A stretch of 64,000 bases of DNA, from positions 1,019,082-1,083,081 of the forward strand of contig GL947595.1 of the NCBI GenBank assembly GCA_000218745.1. Reading direction: 5' to 3'. The notes beneath the pieces are model-generated. The model was not told the DNA's origin, searched no databases, and saw only the letters and a list, made by a program, of their open reading frames with translations. Positions 38,171 through 48,519 of the stretch are shown piece by piece. Position 1 is the stretch's first letter. Each line of letters starts with the position of its first letter. The translations under genes and the position numbers were made by a program. Origin of the DNA: Prochlorococcus marinus bv. HNLC2. Its GTDB lineage: Bacteria > Cyanobacteriota > Cyanobacteriia > PCC-6307 > Cyanobiaceae.

Positions 38171-40096
38171 ATGATTAACCATAAAGAATTAAATGTAAAA
38201 AGTGTTTATAAAGATAAAAAATTCTTTAGTGAAACTAATATTATTGAAGATTTAATTTTTTGGAAAGAAAGATTAAATATTGCTGGAAAAAAAAATAATG
38301 CAATATTTACAAGACCAATAAATAATCCTAATTCAGTAACTCAAAATTTAACTGGTGATCAATTCTCAATAACAAGTCTTTTTCATGGTTATGGAGGTCA
38401 ATCATATAAATGCATTAAATCTAATAATCAACTTTTGATTGTTTGGATAGACCAAATATCAAAATCTATTTGGATTAATAGTTTTAAATTTATAAACTCG
38501 GAAGATTATAAGGATCATTCTCCTTATTTAATAAGTAATGATCAGCCTAGAAAGTTAACTAAATCTATTACTGGAAATTTTGATGCTAGCTTTGTATTGA
38601 TTGAGGATAAAACTTTATTTGGATTAATTGAAATTCATAATGTAGATTACTTATTTAAAGTTGATATTTTTAAAGAGGAACAAGATTTAATTTTTCTTAA
38701 AAAATTTAATAACTTTGCAGGATCATTATCATCAAATATAAGTGAAAACTTACTTTCATGGATAGAGTGGGATTTTCCATTTATGCCATGGGAAAATAAT
38801 AATCTTTTTTTTGCTGAACTAGATAATAATTGTGAATTAGAAAATTCTATAAAATTAGATAAAGAGATAATAAGTAATTGTGAAAAGATTTCTTTTTTTC
38901 AACCTTATTGGATTAGTGATAATTTATTAGTATGCTCAGAGGATAGTTCAGGTTGGTGGAATTTAATATTTTTTGAGGTAAATGATTTGAACAATATACA
39001 TATTAGGAAAAGGATAAGTAAGGAATTTTTTGAATATGGTTTACCTCAATGGGTATCAGGAATATCATTATTTTCAGGATTAAAAGATAATTTTTACTGT
39101 TTAGCTAAGCATAAAGATAATTGGATATTAGAAAATTATCAAAACTTGCATTTTGTTAGAAAGATAGATTTACCTTATACAACTTTAAGTGATTTAAAAT
39201 CGTACGCTAGTAATTTAATATTGAAAGCATCTAATCAAGTTTGCGAAGAAAAATTAATTGAATTAGAAATAAAATCTTTGCATAAAATTCAAATTAAGCA
39301 AAATAAAATTAAGCCTTTAGAGTCAATATCGCAAGCTGAGTCAATTTGGTTTGAGGGATTTGATAAAAGGAAAACTCATGCATGGATTTATAAACCTACT
39401 AATTCATATTTTCAAAAACCGCCTTTAATGGTTAAAGCCCATAGTGGGCCAACAGGTTATTTTAACGGATCACTTAATCCGGAAGTTCAGTTTTGGACGT
39501 CTAGAGGATGGTGCGTTGCAGAGGTCAATTATGGAGGCTCTTCATCTTTTGGTAAAGAATATCGAAATCGGTTGAATGGGAACTGGGGAATAGTTGATTC
39601 TATGGATTGTAGGGCTCTAGTTAAAATTTTAATTTCTGAAGAATTGGTTGATAAAACTAAAGTTGTTGCATTAGGTAATAGTGCCGGGGGATTAACTGTA
39701 TTTAATGCACTTTGTGGAGATACACTTTTTAAAGCCGCAATTTGTAAATATCCGGTTTTAGATTTGAATCAAATGCATTTTCATACACATAGATTTGAAA
39801 AAGATTATTTAAATTCACTTATAGGAAATTTTGAAGATAATAAAGATCAATATTTTGATAGATCTCCAATCAATAAAATTAAACAGATTTGTCAGCCTGT
39901 TTTAATTTTTCATGGTAAAAAGGATTTTGTAATTGACTATAGGATTTCTTATGAATTTCATGAAAAACTTTTGAATAATAATATTTATTCAGAAATTCAC
40001 CTTTATCAAGAAGAAGGACATGGTTTTAAAGATTTGAAAAATAAGATAAATTGTTTGAATATATCAGAAAAATTTTTGAAGAAAATTTTCAATTAG
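38171..40096 (+). CDS. S9 family prolyl oligopeptidase-like hydrolase
   Basis: A 641-residue protein. The N-terminal two thirds form the beta-propeller that gates substrate entry. The C-terminal alpha/beta hydrolase has the nucleophile elbow GNSAGGLT (GxSxGG), the Asp near KDFVIDY and the His in EEGHGF. MVKAHSGPTGYF begins the catalytic domain. It resembles cyanobacterial dipeptidyl or acylaminoacyl peptidases. It converges with sufS, with 4 bp of overlap. Confidence 0.9.
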   Translation: MINHKELNVKSVYKDKKFFSETNIIEDLIFWKERLNIAGKKNNAIFTRPINNPNSVTQNLTGDQFSITSLFHGYGGQSYKCIKSNNQLLIVWIDQISKSIWINSFKFINSEDYKDHSPYLISNDQPRKLTKSITGNFDASFVLIEDKTLFGLIEIHNVDYLFKVDIFKEEQDLIFLKKFNNFAGSLSSNISENLLSWIEWDFPFMPWENNNLFFAELDNNCELENSIKLDKEIISNCEKISFFQPYWISDNLLVCSEDSSGWWNLIFFEVNDLNNIHIRKRISKEFFEYGLPQWVSGISLFSGLKDNFYCLAKHKDNWILENYQNLHFVRKIDLPYTTLSDLKSYASNLILKASNQVCEEKLIELEIKSLHKIQIKQNKIKPLESISQAESIWFEGFDKRKTHAWIYKPTNSYFQKPPLMVKAHSGPTGYFNGSLNPEVQFWTSRGWCVAEVNYGGSSSFGKEYRNRLNGNWGIVDSMDCRALVKILISEELVDKTKVVALGNSAGGLTVFNALCGDTLFKAAICKYPVLDLNQMHFHTHRFEKDYLNSLIGNFEDNKDQYFDRSPINKIKQICQPVLIFHGKKDFVIDYRISYEFHEKLLNNNIYSEIHLYQEEGHGFKDLKNKINCLNISEKFLKKIFN

Positions 40097-41346
40097 GAGT
40101 TTATTCTCAAAAAATTAATTGTTTCTTTAAGTTTAATAATAAAAGTATCTATATCTTCTTTTGTAGTTGTAAAGTTCATACTTACTCTTGCTGTAGATTT
40201 TATTCCGAGATGTCTATGAAGGGGTTGACAACAATGATGTCCGCTCCTTATACACACTCCTTTAGAATCAAGTATTTCTGCAATATCATTTGAGTGTATG
40301 TTATCAACATAAAAAGCTGCTAAAGAGGCTCTGTTTTGATCATTAGTTGGAGATGGACCTATAATATGCAAGTTTTCGATATTGCTCAAATGATTAAATA
40401 AATATTGAGTTATTTTTTTTTCATAGTTATTGATATTATTTAATCCAATATTTTTTATATATTTCAGTGCTTCTGCCAACCCAATCGCTTCAGCAATTGC
40501 TGGAGTACCCGCTTCAAATTTATGTGGTAATTCAGCCCAGGTACTTTTTTCTTCAAAAACATCTTCAATCATTTCTCCTCCACCTAGAAAAGGGGGGATC
40601 TCATTAAGTATTTTCTCTCTGGACCATAAAAATCCTATTCCAGTTGGGCCACATAATTTATGGCCTGAACCGGCAAGGAAATCAATATTCAATTCTTGAA
40701 CATCAACTTTAATATGAGCCAAGCTTTGGCAAGCATCTAAAAGGACTAATGCCCCATTTTCTTTAGCTAGTTTTGTTATCTCTTTAATTGGATTACAGCA
40801 CCCTAAAGTATTACTTATATGTACTAAGCTTACTAACTTTGTTTTTTTATTAATCTTAGATTTAAGGTCTTCCATATCTAGTTCACCCTCATTATTAATT
40901 CCGACATATTTAATTTTGCATTTATTTTTTGTTGCTATTAATTGCCAAGGTACGATATTACTATGATGTTCCATAAGGGTTAATAAAATTTCGTCATTTT
41001 CCTTTAAGTAAAATTCTCCCCATGATCTAGCTGCGATATTAATCGCTTCTGTTGCGTTTCTCGTAAATATGATTTCTTTATCTGAGTATGCATTGATATA
41101 TTTATTTATCTGGTGTCGTGCTTTTTCAAACTCATCGGTTGCTTTCGCGCTAAGTTGATGAGCTCCTCTATGAACGTTTGCGTTAAAATTTTTATAGTAT
41201 TCATTTAATTTATCTAAAACTTGTATTGGTTTTTGAGTGGTAGCAGCATGATCAAGATAAATTATTTGTTTATTACCACTATCATGATTAGCTAAAAGAG
41301 GGAAATCTTTTTTCTCGTGAACGTTATAAATTTGAAAGGTTTTCAT
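40093..41346 (-). CDS. sufS: Cysteine desulfurase SufS
   Basis: A 417-residue class V aminotransferase-fold enzyme that takes sulphur from cysteine for Fe-S assembly. The PLP-binding lysine lies in GSGHKLCGPTG, and the catalytic cysteine in RSGHHCCQPLHR near residue 370. YLDHAATTQKP is the family N-terminus. It is the last gene of the suf operon; its ATG overlaps the sufD stop by one base (TAATG). SufS rather than IscS is supported by the operon and by a short C-terminal loop. Confidence 0.96.
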   Translation of the reverse strand: MKTFQIYNVHEKKDFPLLANHDSGNKQIIYLDHAATTQKPIQVLDKLNEYYKNFNANVHRGAHQLSAKATDEFEKARHQINKYINAYSDKEIIFTRNATEAINIAARSWGEFYLKENDEILLTLMEHHSNIVPWQLIATKNKCKIKYVGINNEGELDMEDLKSKINKKTKLVSLVHISNTLGCCNPIKEITKLAKENGALVLLDACQSLAHIKVDVQELNIDFLAGSGHKLCGPTGIGFLWSREKILNEIPPFLGGGEMIEDVFEEKSTWAELPHKFEAGTPAIAEAIGLAEALKYIKNIGLNNINNYEKKITQYLFNHLSNIENLHIIGPSPTNDQNRASLAAFYVDNIHSNDIAEILDSKGVCIRSGHHCCQPLHRHLGIKSTARVSMNFTTTKEDIDTFIIKLKETINFLRINS

Positions 41347-42569
41347 TATTTATTGTTTAGTAGCAGAGCTAGTAAATCCCATCTTTCTTTAGAAATTGGT
41401 AGAAATGAGATTATTTCTTGATAATAAGATCTTAATTGTAGTTTACTTGCTTGCTCTAATGTGAGACCTCTTGATCTCATATAAAAAAGTTCATTCTCAT
41501 TTAGTTGAGAGATAGTAGCACCATGCATGCACTTTACATCGTCTGCAATGATTTCTAGTTGAGGTTTTGTATCAATCTTTGCGTAATTAGATAAAAGTAA
41601 ATTTCTGCTAAGTTGAGAAGCATCAGTTTTTTGAGCAATGCGTGGAACAACTATTAATCCTTCAAAAACAGAATGAGATCTATCTCTAGCTAAAGATTTA
41701 TTTAGTTGGTCTAGAAATCCATTAGGTCCATTAAAAGCAATTTTTGCATATGTAGAAATTTGTTCATTATCTTGGGTTATTTGCATTCCTTTGATATTAG
41801 TTTTTGCATTACCTTCAATTTGATTTATATTTATCTCTAATCTTGCAAAATCAAATTTAAATTGTAATGATCCCAAATTATATACACTATTTTTATTTTG
41901 AAATACATTTAAAGAATTAATTAAATGTGATTTATATTTTCCATAAGATACTATTCCGTGATTAACTTGTGAATCTTCTCCTAGATACAAATAGGAAGAA
42001 TTTGATAAGGAACAATTATCATCACCTAAGTTTATTTGCGAAATCTCAACCTCTGTATTCTTTTCAATATTAAGAATTAATGTTCTTGAATTAAAAAGAT
42101 TATTTTTGGAATTAGTAATTATTTCTAAATGAGGTAAATTTCTGCCTGATATATTAAGACCGCAAATATTTTTTTCATTTGTCAAAAGATGATTTAGTAA
42201 AGCACTCCAGTTTTGAGTTGTATCAGATTCAAGAAGTTTGTGTTGTATTAAGTTAAGAATTTTTTGGTCATCTAATTCTTTTATTTCCCATTCTTGTTCT
42301 TTGATATTTATTTTCTTATTATCTCCAATTATCAGTCTTATTACATTTTGTGATTCATTTTCATAAGGAATATTGGGTTTATAAAAATCATGATTTAATT
42401 TATAGTCTAAAAATCTAGCTAATTTAGATTTATTTGCCATTCTCCAGATCTCACTTTTATGATTAGGAAGGGGGTTGATTTGTAATTTATCCAGACATAT
42501 TTTTTGTAGCATAGATCCACTAGCGGATTTATTTATTCTGTTTTTACTTATCTCTTCAATAATTTGCAT
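41346..42569 (-). CDS. sufD: Fe-S assembly scaffold subunit SufD
   Basis: A 407-residue SufD. The C-terminal beta-helix carries the conserved KCMHGATISQLNENELFYMRSRGL block, with a Cys and His, and the segment SRNLLLSNYAKIDTKPQLEI is the other signature. SufD binds SufB and SufC in the SufBC2D scaffold, where it helps iron entry. The N-terminal half is poorly conserved, as usual. It lies 6 bp downstream of sufC. Confidence 0.94.
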   Translation of the reverse strand: MQIIEEISKNRINKSASGSMLQKICLDKLQINPLPNHKSEIWRMANKSKLARFLDYKLNHDFYKPNIPYENESQNVIRLIIGDNKKINIKEQEWEIKELDDQKILNLIQHKLLESDTTQNWSALLNHLLTNEKNICGLNISGRNLPHLEIITNSKNNLFNSRTLILNIEKNTEVEISQINLGDDNCSLSNSSYLYLGEDSQVNHGIVSYGKYKSHLINSLNVFQNKNSVYNLGSLQFKFDFARLEININQIEGNAKTNIKGMQITQDNEQISTYAKIAFNGPNGFLDQLNKSLARDRSHSVFEGLIVVPRIAQKTDASQLSRNLLLSNYAKIDTKPQLEIIADDVKCMHGATISQLNENELFYMRSRGLTLEQASKLQLRSYYQEIISFLPISKERWDLLALLLNNK

Positions 42570-42574
42570 TTAAA

Positions 42575-43363
42575 TTAAGTTTTATCTATAAACTTATCAG
42601 TCCATTCATAGCCATTTTTTTCAAGTTCTAAAGCAAGTTCACTATTACCAGTTTTTATTATTTTTCCATTTGCCATTACATGAACAAAATCAGGTTTAAT
42701 TTCATCCAGTAAACGTTGATAATGCGTTATTAGAATTATGCCAGAATTTTCATTTGCTATTTTTTTGATCCCAGATGCAACAATTCTTAGTGCATCAATA
42801 TCTAGCCCAGAATCTGTTTCATCAAGGATTGCTATCTCAGGCTCTAAAAGTGCCATTTGTAGTATTTCATTTCTTTTCTTTTCACCACCTGAGAAGCCCT
42901 GATTGATACTTCTATTTAGGAAGGTAGGTTCCATTTTTACAATCTCTAATTTTTCTTTAACTAAATCTTCGAACTCAAATGTATCTAATTCTTCTTTTTT
43001 GAGAAATTTTCTCCTAGCGTTTGTAGCAACTCTAAGAAATTCTAAATTACTGACTCCAGGAATTTCTATTGGATATTGAAATCCTAGAAAAATTCCAGAT
43101 TGAGCTCGCTCCTCAGGTTCTAAGGGTTCAATATCAGTACCCGAAAGTTTTATATTGCCACCTGTGATTTCATAAGATGGATGCCCAGCAATTATTTTTG
43201 AGAGAGTGCTTTTTCCGCAACCATTCCTGCCCATAATGGCATGAATTTCTCCTGGATTAATCGTTATATTTACACCTTTTAAAATAGTAAGATTCTCTGT
43301 TGATGCAAAAAGATCATGTATTTCTAATAGTGGTTTTTTAGTTTCTTTTTTGCTTTTCATCAA
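42575..43363 (-). CDS. sufC: Fe-S assembly ATPase SufC
   Basis: A 262-residue ABC-type ATPase subunit of the SufBC2D scaffold. Walker A is [17 protein letters not shown], the signature is [13 protein letters not shown], and Walker B is [12 protein letters not shown]-like ([11 protein letters not shown]), followed by HYQRLLD with the switch His. The SufC-specific DSGLD replaces the transporter form DExTSALD. Frame intact, in the middle of the suf operon. Confidence 0.96.
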   Translation of the reverse strand: MMKSKKETKKPLLEIHDLFASTENLTILKGVNITINPGEIHAIMGRNGCGKSTLSKIIAGHPSYEITGGNIKLSGTDIEPLEPEERAQSGIFLGFQYPIEIPGVSNLEFLRVATNARRKFLKKEELDTFEFEDLVKEKLEIVKMEPTFLNRSINQGFSGGEKKRNEILQMALLEPEIAILDETDSGLDIDALRIVASGIKKIANENSGIILITHYQRLLDEIKPDFVHVMANGKIIKTGNSELALELEKNGYEWTDKFIDKT

Positions 43364-43384
43364 ACTTGATTAAATAAAAATGAA

Positions 43385-44827
43385 TTAGCCTACAGATCCT
43401 TCTAGTTTTAAAGAGAGTAACTTGTCCGCTTCGGCAGCAAATTCCATAGGTAGTTGATTAAACACATCTCTGCAAAAACCACTTACCATCATTGAAACCG
43501 CTTCTTCAAATTCTATACCTCTGCTTTGTAAATAAAATAATTGATCTTCAGAGATTCTACACGTGCTTGCTTCATGTTCAACCTCTGAGTTTGATTGTTG
43601 CGATTGAATATAAGGAAACGTATTAGCTGCAGCTTTGTCCCCAATTAACATTGAATCACATTGACTATAATTCCTAGCCCCTTTTGCTTTTGAACCTATT
43701 TTTACTAGTCCTCTATAACTGTTAGAAGATTTGCCAGCGCTAATCCCTTTACTTACGATTGTTGATTTAGTTTTTGGACCTATATGAATCATTTTTGTAC
43801 CCGTATCAGCTTGCTGAAGATTATTTGTTAAAGCTACAGAATAAAATTCTCCCACCGATTCTTCTCCAAGTAGTATACAGCTAGGGTATTTCCAGGTAAT
43901 AGCTGATCCAGTTTCAACTTGAGACCAACTTATTTTACTTCTTTTGCCAATACATTTTCCTCTTTTAGTGACAAAATTAAAAATACCTCCAACACCTTGT
44001 TCATTGCCCGCATACCAGTTCTGAACAGTTGAATATTTAATTGAGGCATCGTCAAGTGCAATTAATTCAACAACTGCAGCATGAAGAGTGTTCGTATCAA
44101 ACATTGGAGCTGTGCAGCCTTCTAGGTAACTCACAGAGCTTGCTTCTTCTGCAATTATTAGCGTTCTTTCGAATTGGCCTGAATCTCCACTATTAATTCG
44201 AAAGTAGGAAGATAAATCCATTGGACAAGTAACATTTTTAGGTATGTAAACAAATGATCCATCACTAAATACTGCAGAGTTTAAAGCTGCAAAATAATTA
44301 TCTGAAGCTGGTATGACGGAACCTAAATACTTTTCTATTAAGTCAGAATGGTCTTTAATAGCTTCGCTTATAGAGCAGAATATAACCCCATGCTCTGCAA
44401 GTTGCTCCTTGAACGTTGTCGCTATTGAAACACTATCGAAAACCGCATCAACTGCAACATTTGTAAGTCTCTTTTGTTCTGTTAAAGGGATACCTAGTTT
44501 GTCAAAAGTTTCTAATAATTTTGGATCAACTTCATCTAAACTAGTAATTTTTTCTTGTTGTTTGGGAGCTGAGTAATAAATTATATCTTGATAATCAATA
44601 GCTTCATAACCTAAATCTGCCCAATCTGGCTCTTCCATTGTTTGCCATTTCTTAAAAGCATTTAATCTAAAATTTAGTAAGTACTCAGGCTCGTTTTTTT
44701 TTGATGAAATCAAACGGATAATATCTTCGTTTATTCCTTTTGAGATTTTCTCACTTTCTATTTCGGTTACGAAACCATATTTGTAAGGTTCAGATACGAT
44801 ATTATCTACTAAGTTGTCGTTTACCAT
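43385..44827 (-). CDS. sufB: Fe-S assembly scaffold subunit SufB
   Basis: A 480-residue SufB, the main site of Fe-S cluster assembly. [16 protein letters not shown] is the C-terminal signature; [19 protein letters not shown] precedes it; and [17 protein letters not shown] lies in the beta-helix. SufB is the first gene of the operon sufBCDS. In cyanobacteria this operon is the main Fe-S system, needed for photosystem I and ferredoxin. Sixteen or more conserved blocks fit, and the frame is intact. Confidence 0.97.
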   Translation of the reverse strand: MVNDNLVDNIVSEPYKYGFVTEIESEKISKGINEDIIRLISSKKNEPEYLLNFRLNAFKKWQTMEEPDWADLGYEAIDYQDIIYYSAPKQQEKITSLDEVDPKLLETFDKLGIPLTEQKRLTNVAVDAVFDSVSIATTFKEQLAEHGVIFCSISEAIKDHSDLIEKYLGSVIPASDNYFAALNSAVFSDGSFVYIPKNVTCPMDLSSYFRINSGDSGQFERTLIIAEEASSVSYLEGCTAPMFDTNTLHAAVVELIALDDASIKYSTVQNWYAGNEQGVGGIFNFVTKRGKCIGKRSKISWSQVETGSAITWKYPSCILLGEESVGEFYSVALTNNLQQADTGTKMIHIGPKTKSTIVSKGISAGKSSNSYRGLVKIGSKAKGARNYSQCDSMLIGDKAAANTFPYIQSQQSNSEVEHEASTCRISEDQLFYLQSRGIEFEEAVSMMVSGFCRDVFNQLPMEFAAEADKLLSLKLEGSVG

Positions 44828-44924
44828 AGTTTGTGAAGGAATTTATTTCGATTGGTCTTCATTTATACTTTAACTAAAGATATACAAAATTTTGAACTTT
44901 TTTAAATCCCTTTAAATTAATTTA

Positions 44925-45281
44925 ATGTCTGAGCAATTTAATTCTTTTACTAGTCCAATTGAAAAGGAAGTCGTTGAGCAGATTGAGCAACTTAATCTCT
45001 CAACTATTCAGAAGCTTCACCTTAAATTACTTTCTCATTGCTTAGGAATTTTTAGAGTAATTTCTACTCAAAGTAAGGTTGATTTTCCTACTGAAAAGCT
45101 TTTGCGGGACTGGTGCGTAAAAGAATCACAAAAATTAGAAGATAAGGAATTTTCTAAGTTGTTGTATAAACAAATGGATGCTGCAGGGCAAAAAATATTA
45201 GATTATTCCCAAAAGATCGAGAAACGACCCCTTGAATTAACCCTAGAAGACCTTATTAAACTAACTTCTGCAGAAGCTTAA
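44925..45281 (+). CDS. Conserved hypothetical divergent from suf operon
   Basis: A 118-residue protein of unknown function, all helical, with no membrane segment and no clear helix-turn-helix. It starts 97 bp from sufB, facing away from it. In other cyanobacteria this position often holds the SufR repressor, but this protein is too short and lacks the Cys cluster of SufR. A role in Fe-S metabolism is a guess based only on neighbourhood. Confidence 0.6.
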   Translation: MSEQFNSFTSPIEKEVVEQIEQLNLSTIQKLHLKLLSHCLGIFRVISTQSKVDFPTEKLLRDWCVKESQKLEDKEFSKLLYKQMDAAGQKILDYSQKIEKRPLELTLEDLIKLTSAEA

Positions 45282-45471
45282 ATAAATATAAAAAACATGA
45301 TCCCGAAGAAAAAATATACTTATTAAAAAGTCTGGTTTTTGTGGTAATAAAATTTAAAATTGAAAAAAATATCTTTGATATCTAGGTTTTCAGAAATTCT
45401 TTTAAAAACAAGTCATAGTATGTGTTTATATGGAATTGATATCTTTTGCAAATATGAAAATTAGTCAGTAG

Positions 45472-46653
45472 ATGCTGACGACAGAGCAAAATATCACGCA
45501 GTTAGGCAAAAAAAAGAACATACTGATCCCAAACAAAAACGGAGATTTTAAAGTGGTTGAAGGGATCAAAAATAAGGAAGAATTAACCCGCCTCACCCTT
45601 AGACAGTTACGTCAAATAGCAAGTAAATTATCAGTACCTTTATATAGTCGTAAAACTAAAGCGGTTTTAATAGATTTAATTATTACTTATCAAAATAAAA
45701 ATTCCTTTGGAGATAAAGATAATCAAGAAAATAACTCAAAGGTTGAAAGAAATGGAGATAGTTCAAAACAAGCTTTAGTAGAAACCCAAACAAATCTTGT
45801 TTTTCTTCCTAGAGATCCAGAATGGGCATATGTTTTTTGGCAAATATCTGAAACTGATAGAAATAAGGCTCAATCATTAGGTGCTAATAAGCTTTGTTTG
45901 AGGCTGTATGATGTAACCGGCTCACATGAAGGCCAATTTAATCAAGGTACTCTACGTGAAATAGCTGTTGATAGTTTTAGCACAGAATGGTATTTACCAA
46001 TCCCAGTGCCTGACAGAGATTATAAAGTGGAATTGGGTTACCGGTATGGTTTTAGTTGGATGTCTTTGGCTTTTTCATCTGCTAGCCATGTTCCAAATGC
46101 ACAGCCATCAGAGCAGATTCTAGATAAATTTGTACCATTCAATTTAGATTCACCTGCTGAAACTAATTCAGCTATTATCACTTCTAATGAAAGTGAGGCA
46201 AGTGGTTTACACGAGAGGTTATATCATGCAGCGACTACTTTCTCTAAGCGTAGTAGAGTCGGCTCTGAAGAATTCATGGAGAACGATTCGAATACTGATT
46301 TAAAAGGAATTAATAATGATTCTGGTGCTGGTATATGGTCTTCAGGTGTAAATGAGTCTGGGGCAGGCTTATCTAATAGATCTTTTTGGCTTGTTGCTGA
46401 TGCTGAACTAATTGTTTATGGTGCAACTGATCCAACAGCAAATCTAACTATTGGAGGTGAAAAAGTACCTTTAGCTTCTGATGGTACTTTTCGATTGCAG
46501 GTACCATTTAGAGATGGCTCTCAGAATTATGATATTAAAGCAATTGATGCAAGCGGTAATCAAGAAAGATCCATCACTATGAAATTTGATAGAACTACTC
46601 CTCTAGACAATACAAATCAAAAGCAAAATATGGAGAAAGAATGGTTTGAATAA
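45472..46653 (+). CDS. DUF4912 / Rho-N-like domain protein
   Basis: A 393-residue protein. Residues 37-68 resemble a Rho termination factor N-terminal (SAP-like) domain: LTRLTLRQLRQIASKLSVP, with KTKAVLIDLI. The middle (about 100-210) is the DUF4912 domain, LPRDPEWAYVFWQISETD and YRYGFSWMSLAFSS. The final 100 residues hold a second folded block (FWLVADAELIVYGATDPTANL) resembling a surface or beta-sandwich fold. The start is ATG at 45472. Function is unknown. It may bind nucleic acid through the N-terminal domain. Confidence 0.75.
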   Translation: MLTTEQNITQLGKKKNILIPNKNGDFKVVEGIKNKEELTRLTLRQLRQIASKLSVPLYSRKTKAVLIDLIITYQNKNSFGDKDNQENNSKVERNGDSSKQALVETQTNLVFLPRDPEWAYVFWQISETDRNKAQSLGANKLCLRLYDVTGSHEGQFNQGTLREIAVDSFSTEWYLPIPVPDRDYKVELGYRYGFSWMSLAFSSASHVPNAQPSEQILDKFVPFNLDSPAETNSAIITSNESEASGLHERLYHAATTFSKRSRVGSEEFMENDSNTDLKGINNDSGAGIWSSGVNESGAGLSNRSFWLVADAELIVYGATDPTANLTIGGEKVPLASDGTFRLQVPFRDGSQNYDIKAIDASGNQERSITMKFDRTTPLDNTNQKQNMEKEWFE

Positions 46654-46656
46654 TTA

Positions 46657-46830
46657 ATGATGCGAAAAAATTTTGTTGCCTTTACACCTATATTTGGGGC
46701 TATCACTTTTCCATTAGTTGTACCCTTAACAATTTCTAAATTTGGTGTCAATTATGGAATTATAATTGCTCTTTTAATTTCATCTTTGTGGTTTATCGCT
46801 ATGTTAAGAACCTCTGAAATGCCCCATTAA
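46657..46830 (+). CDS. 57-residue two-helix membrane protein
   Basis: Starts at ATG 46657 (a second ATG follows at once), three bases after the upstream stop at 46653. Two hydrophobic segments, TPIFGAITFPLVVPLTI and IIIALLISSLWFIAML, flank a short loop. It is too short for standard gene calling but has intact codons and tight spacing with the upstream gene. Function is unknown; probably co-transcribed with the DUF4912 protein. Confidence 0.6.
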   Translation: MMRKNFVAFTPIFGAITFPLVVPLTISKFGVNYGIIIALLISSLWFIAMLRTSEMPH

Positions 46831-46864
46831 ATTAGTTATATTTTTTTAGTTATTGTTTTAAATT

Positions 46865-48502
46865 ATGTCTGATATTAAAGAAATTTATATTAAAGAACCC
46901 TTTAAGGATCAAAAACCTGGAACTTCCGGTTTGAGAAAAAGTACAATTGAATTTCAACAAGATAATTATTTAGAAATTTTTATTGAATCGATACTGAGAA
47001 CTTTAGATTTTAATCAAAACAATAGCTTAATAATTGGTGGAGATGGAAGATATGGAAATGAGGAAGCAATAATCAAAATTATTCAAATATGCATAGCACA
47101 TAAAGTTAAAAAAATTATCATCCCTGTTAATGGAATTTTATCAACTCCAGCCGCATCAAATCTGATAAGAAAAAAGAATGCTTTTGCGGGAATTATTTTG
47201 TCAGCTAGTCATAATCCAGGTGGTATAAATGGTGATTTTGGTGTCAAAGTTAATATTGCTAATGGTGGCCCAGCGCCTGAAAAATTCACTGATAAAGTCT
47301 TCAAATGTAGTCAGATGTTAACGAACTACAAATTTTATGATGCTAAAATTCCAGATTTTAATAAAGTTGGATTTTTTCAAATTAAAGATACTACTGTAGA
47401 AGTTATTGATGGTGTAGATGATTATGTAGATTTAATGGAACATATTTTTGACTTAGATCAAATTGCGGATTTTTTAAAAAAGGATTTTTCAATTGTTTTT
47501 GATGCAATGAATGCTGTAACTGGGCCATATGCAAAAAGAATTTTTATTGAAAAGATGGGTTTATCAAAAGATTGTGTTTTAAATGGGTTGCCTTTGAAAG
47601 ATTTTGGTAATTTACATCCTGATCCTAATCTTACTTATGCAAATCAATTAGCGGATTTGCTTCTAAATAAACAATCATATTGTTTTGGGGCTGCTTGTGA
47701 TGGAGATGGAGATAGAAATATGATCTTAGGAAAAGGTTGTTTTATAAATCCAAGTGATAGCTTGGCTATATTGACTGCTAATACCAAATTTGTTCCAGGT
47801 TATAAGGATGGTATCTCTGGAGTTGCAAGATCGATGCCAACTAGCATGGCTGTTGATTCTGTTGCAAAAAAGATTAATATTCCTTGTTACGAAACCCCAA
47901 CAGGTTGGAAATTTTTTGGAAATTTGCTTGATTCAAATATGATTACAATTTGCGGTGAGGAGAGTTTTGGTACAGGAAGTGACCATATTAGGGAAAAGGA
48001 TGGTTTATGGGCTGTTCTATTCTGGTTGCAAATTTTGGCTTGTAGAAAATGTTCAGTAAGTGAGTTAATTCATAATCATTGGAATCATTTTGGAAGAAAC
48101 TACTATACAAGACATGATTATGAAGCAATACCAAAAGATGTAGCGACTCAAATATATCAAAATCTTGAGAATTTATTACCTCAATTAAAAAATAATAAAT
48201 TTGCAAACAGTCTTGTTCTGAATGCCGATAACTTTACTTATACCGATCCAGTAGATAACTCTATAAGCAAAAATCAAGGTCTTAGGATAATTCTTGAAAA
48301 TAACTCAAGGATAATTTTACGTTTATCAGGAACTGGAACTAAGGGGTCTACACTTAGAATTTATTTTGAAAAATATAGTCAAACGAATGAGAACCTTAAT
48401 TTGAATCCGCAAGTAGCTTTGTGCGAATTAATTAAAAGTTTAGATGACTTATTAAATATTTCTAAGCTTACAAAAATGGATCAGCCGACTGTGATTACAT
48501 AA
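46865..48502 (+). CDS. pgm: Phosphoglucomutase
   Basis: A 545-residue enzyme that interconverts glucose-1-phosphate and glucose-6-phosphate, linking glycogen and central metabolism. The active-site serine is in ILSASHNPGG, the metal-binding loop is DGDGDRNM, the sugar loop is CGEESFGTGSDH and the phosphate loop is RLSGTGTKGSTL. All four domains are present, and the frame is intact. Confidence 0.96.
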   Translation: MSDIKEIYIKEPFKDQKPGTSGLRKSTIEFQQDNYLEIFIESILRTLDFNQNNSLIIGGDGRYGNEEAIIKIIQICIAHKVKKIIIPVNGILSTPAASNLIRKKNAFAGIILSASHNPGGINGDFGVKVNIANGGPAPEKFTDKVFKCSQMLTNYKFYDAKIPDFNKVGFFQIKDTTVEVIDGVDDYVDLMEHIFDLDQIADFLKKDFSIVFDAMNAVTGPYAKRIFIEKMGLSKDCVLNGLPLKDFGNLHPDPNLTYANQLADLLLNKQSYCFGAACDGDGDRNMILGKGCFINPSDSLAILTANTKFVPGYKDGISGVARSMPTSMAVDSVAKKINIPCYETPTGWKFFGNLLDSNMITICGEESFGTGSDHIREKDGLWAVLFWLQILACRKCSVSELIHNHWNHFGRNYYTRHDYEAIPKDVATQIYQNLENLLPQLKNNKFANSLVLNADNFTYTDPVDNSISKNQGLRIILENNSRIILRLSGTGTKGSTLRIYFEKYSQTNENLNLNPQVALCELIKSLDDLLNISKLTKMDQPTVIT

Positions 48503-48519
48503 TTTAAAAATCTTTTTGT

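Noticed and set aside
40051-40293. Open frame at the end of the S9 peptidase gene
   Set aside because: It overlaps the 3' end of sufS on the other strand, has no start context and reads as low-complexity sequence.
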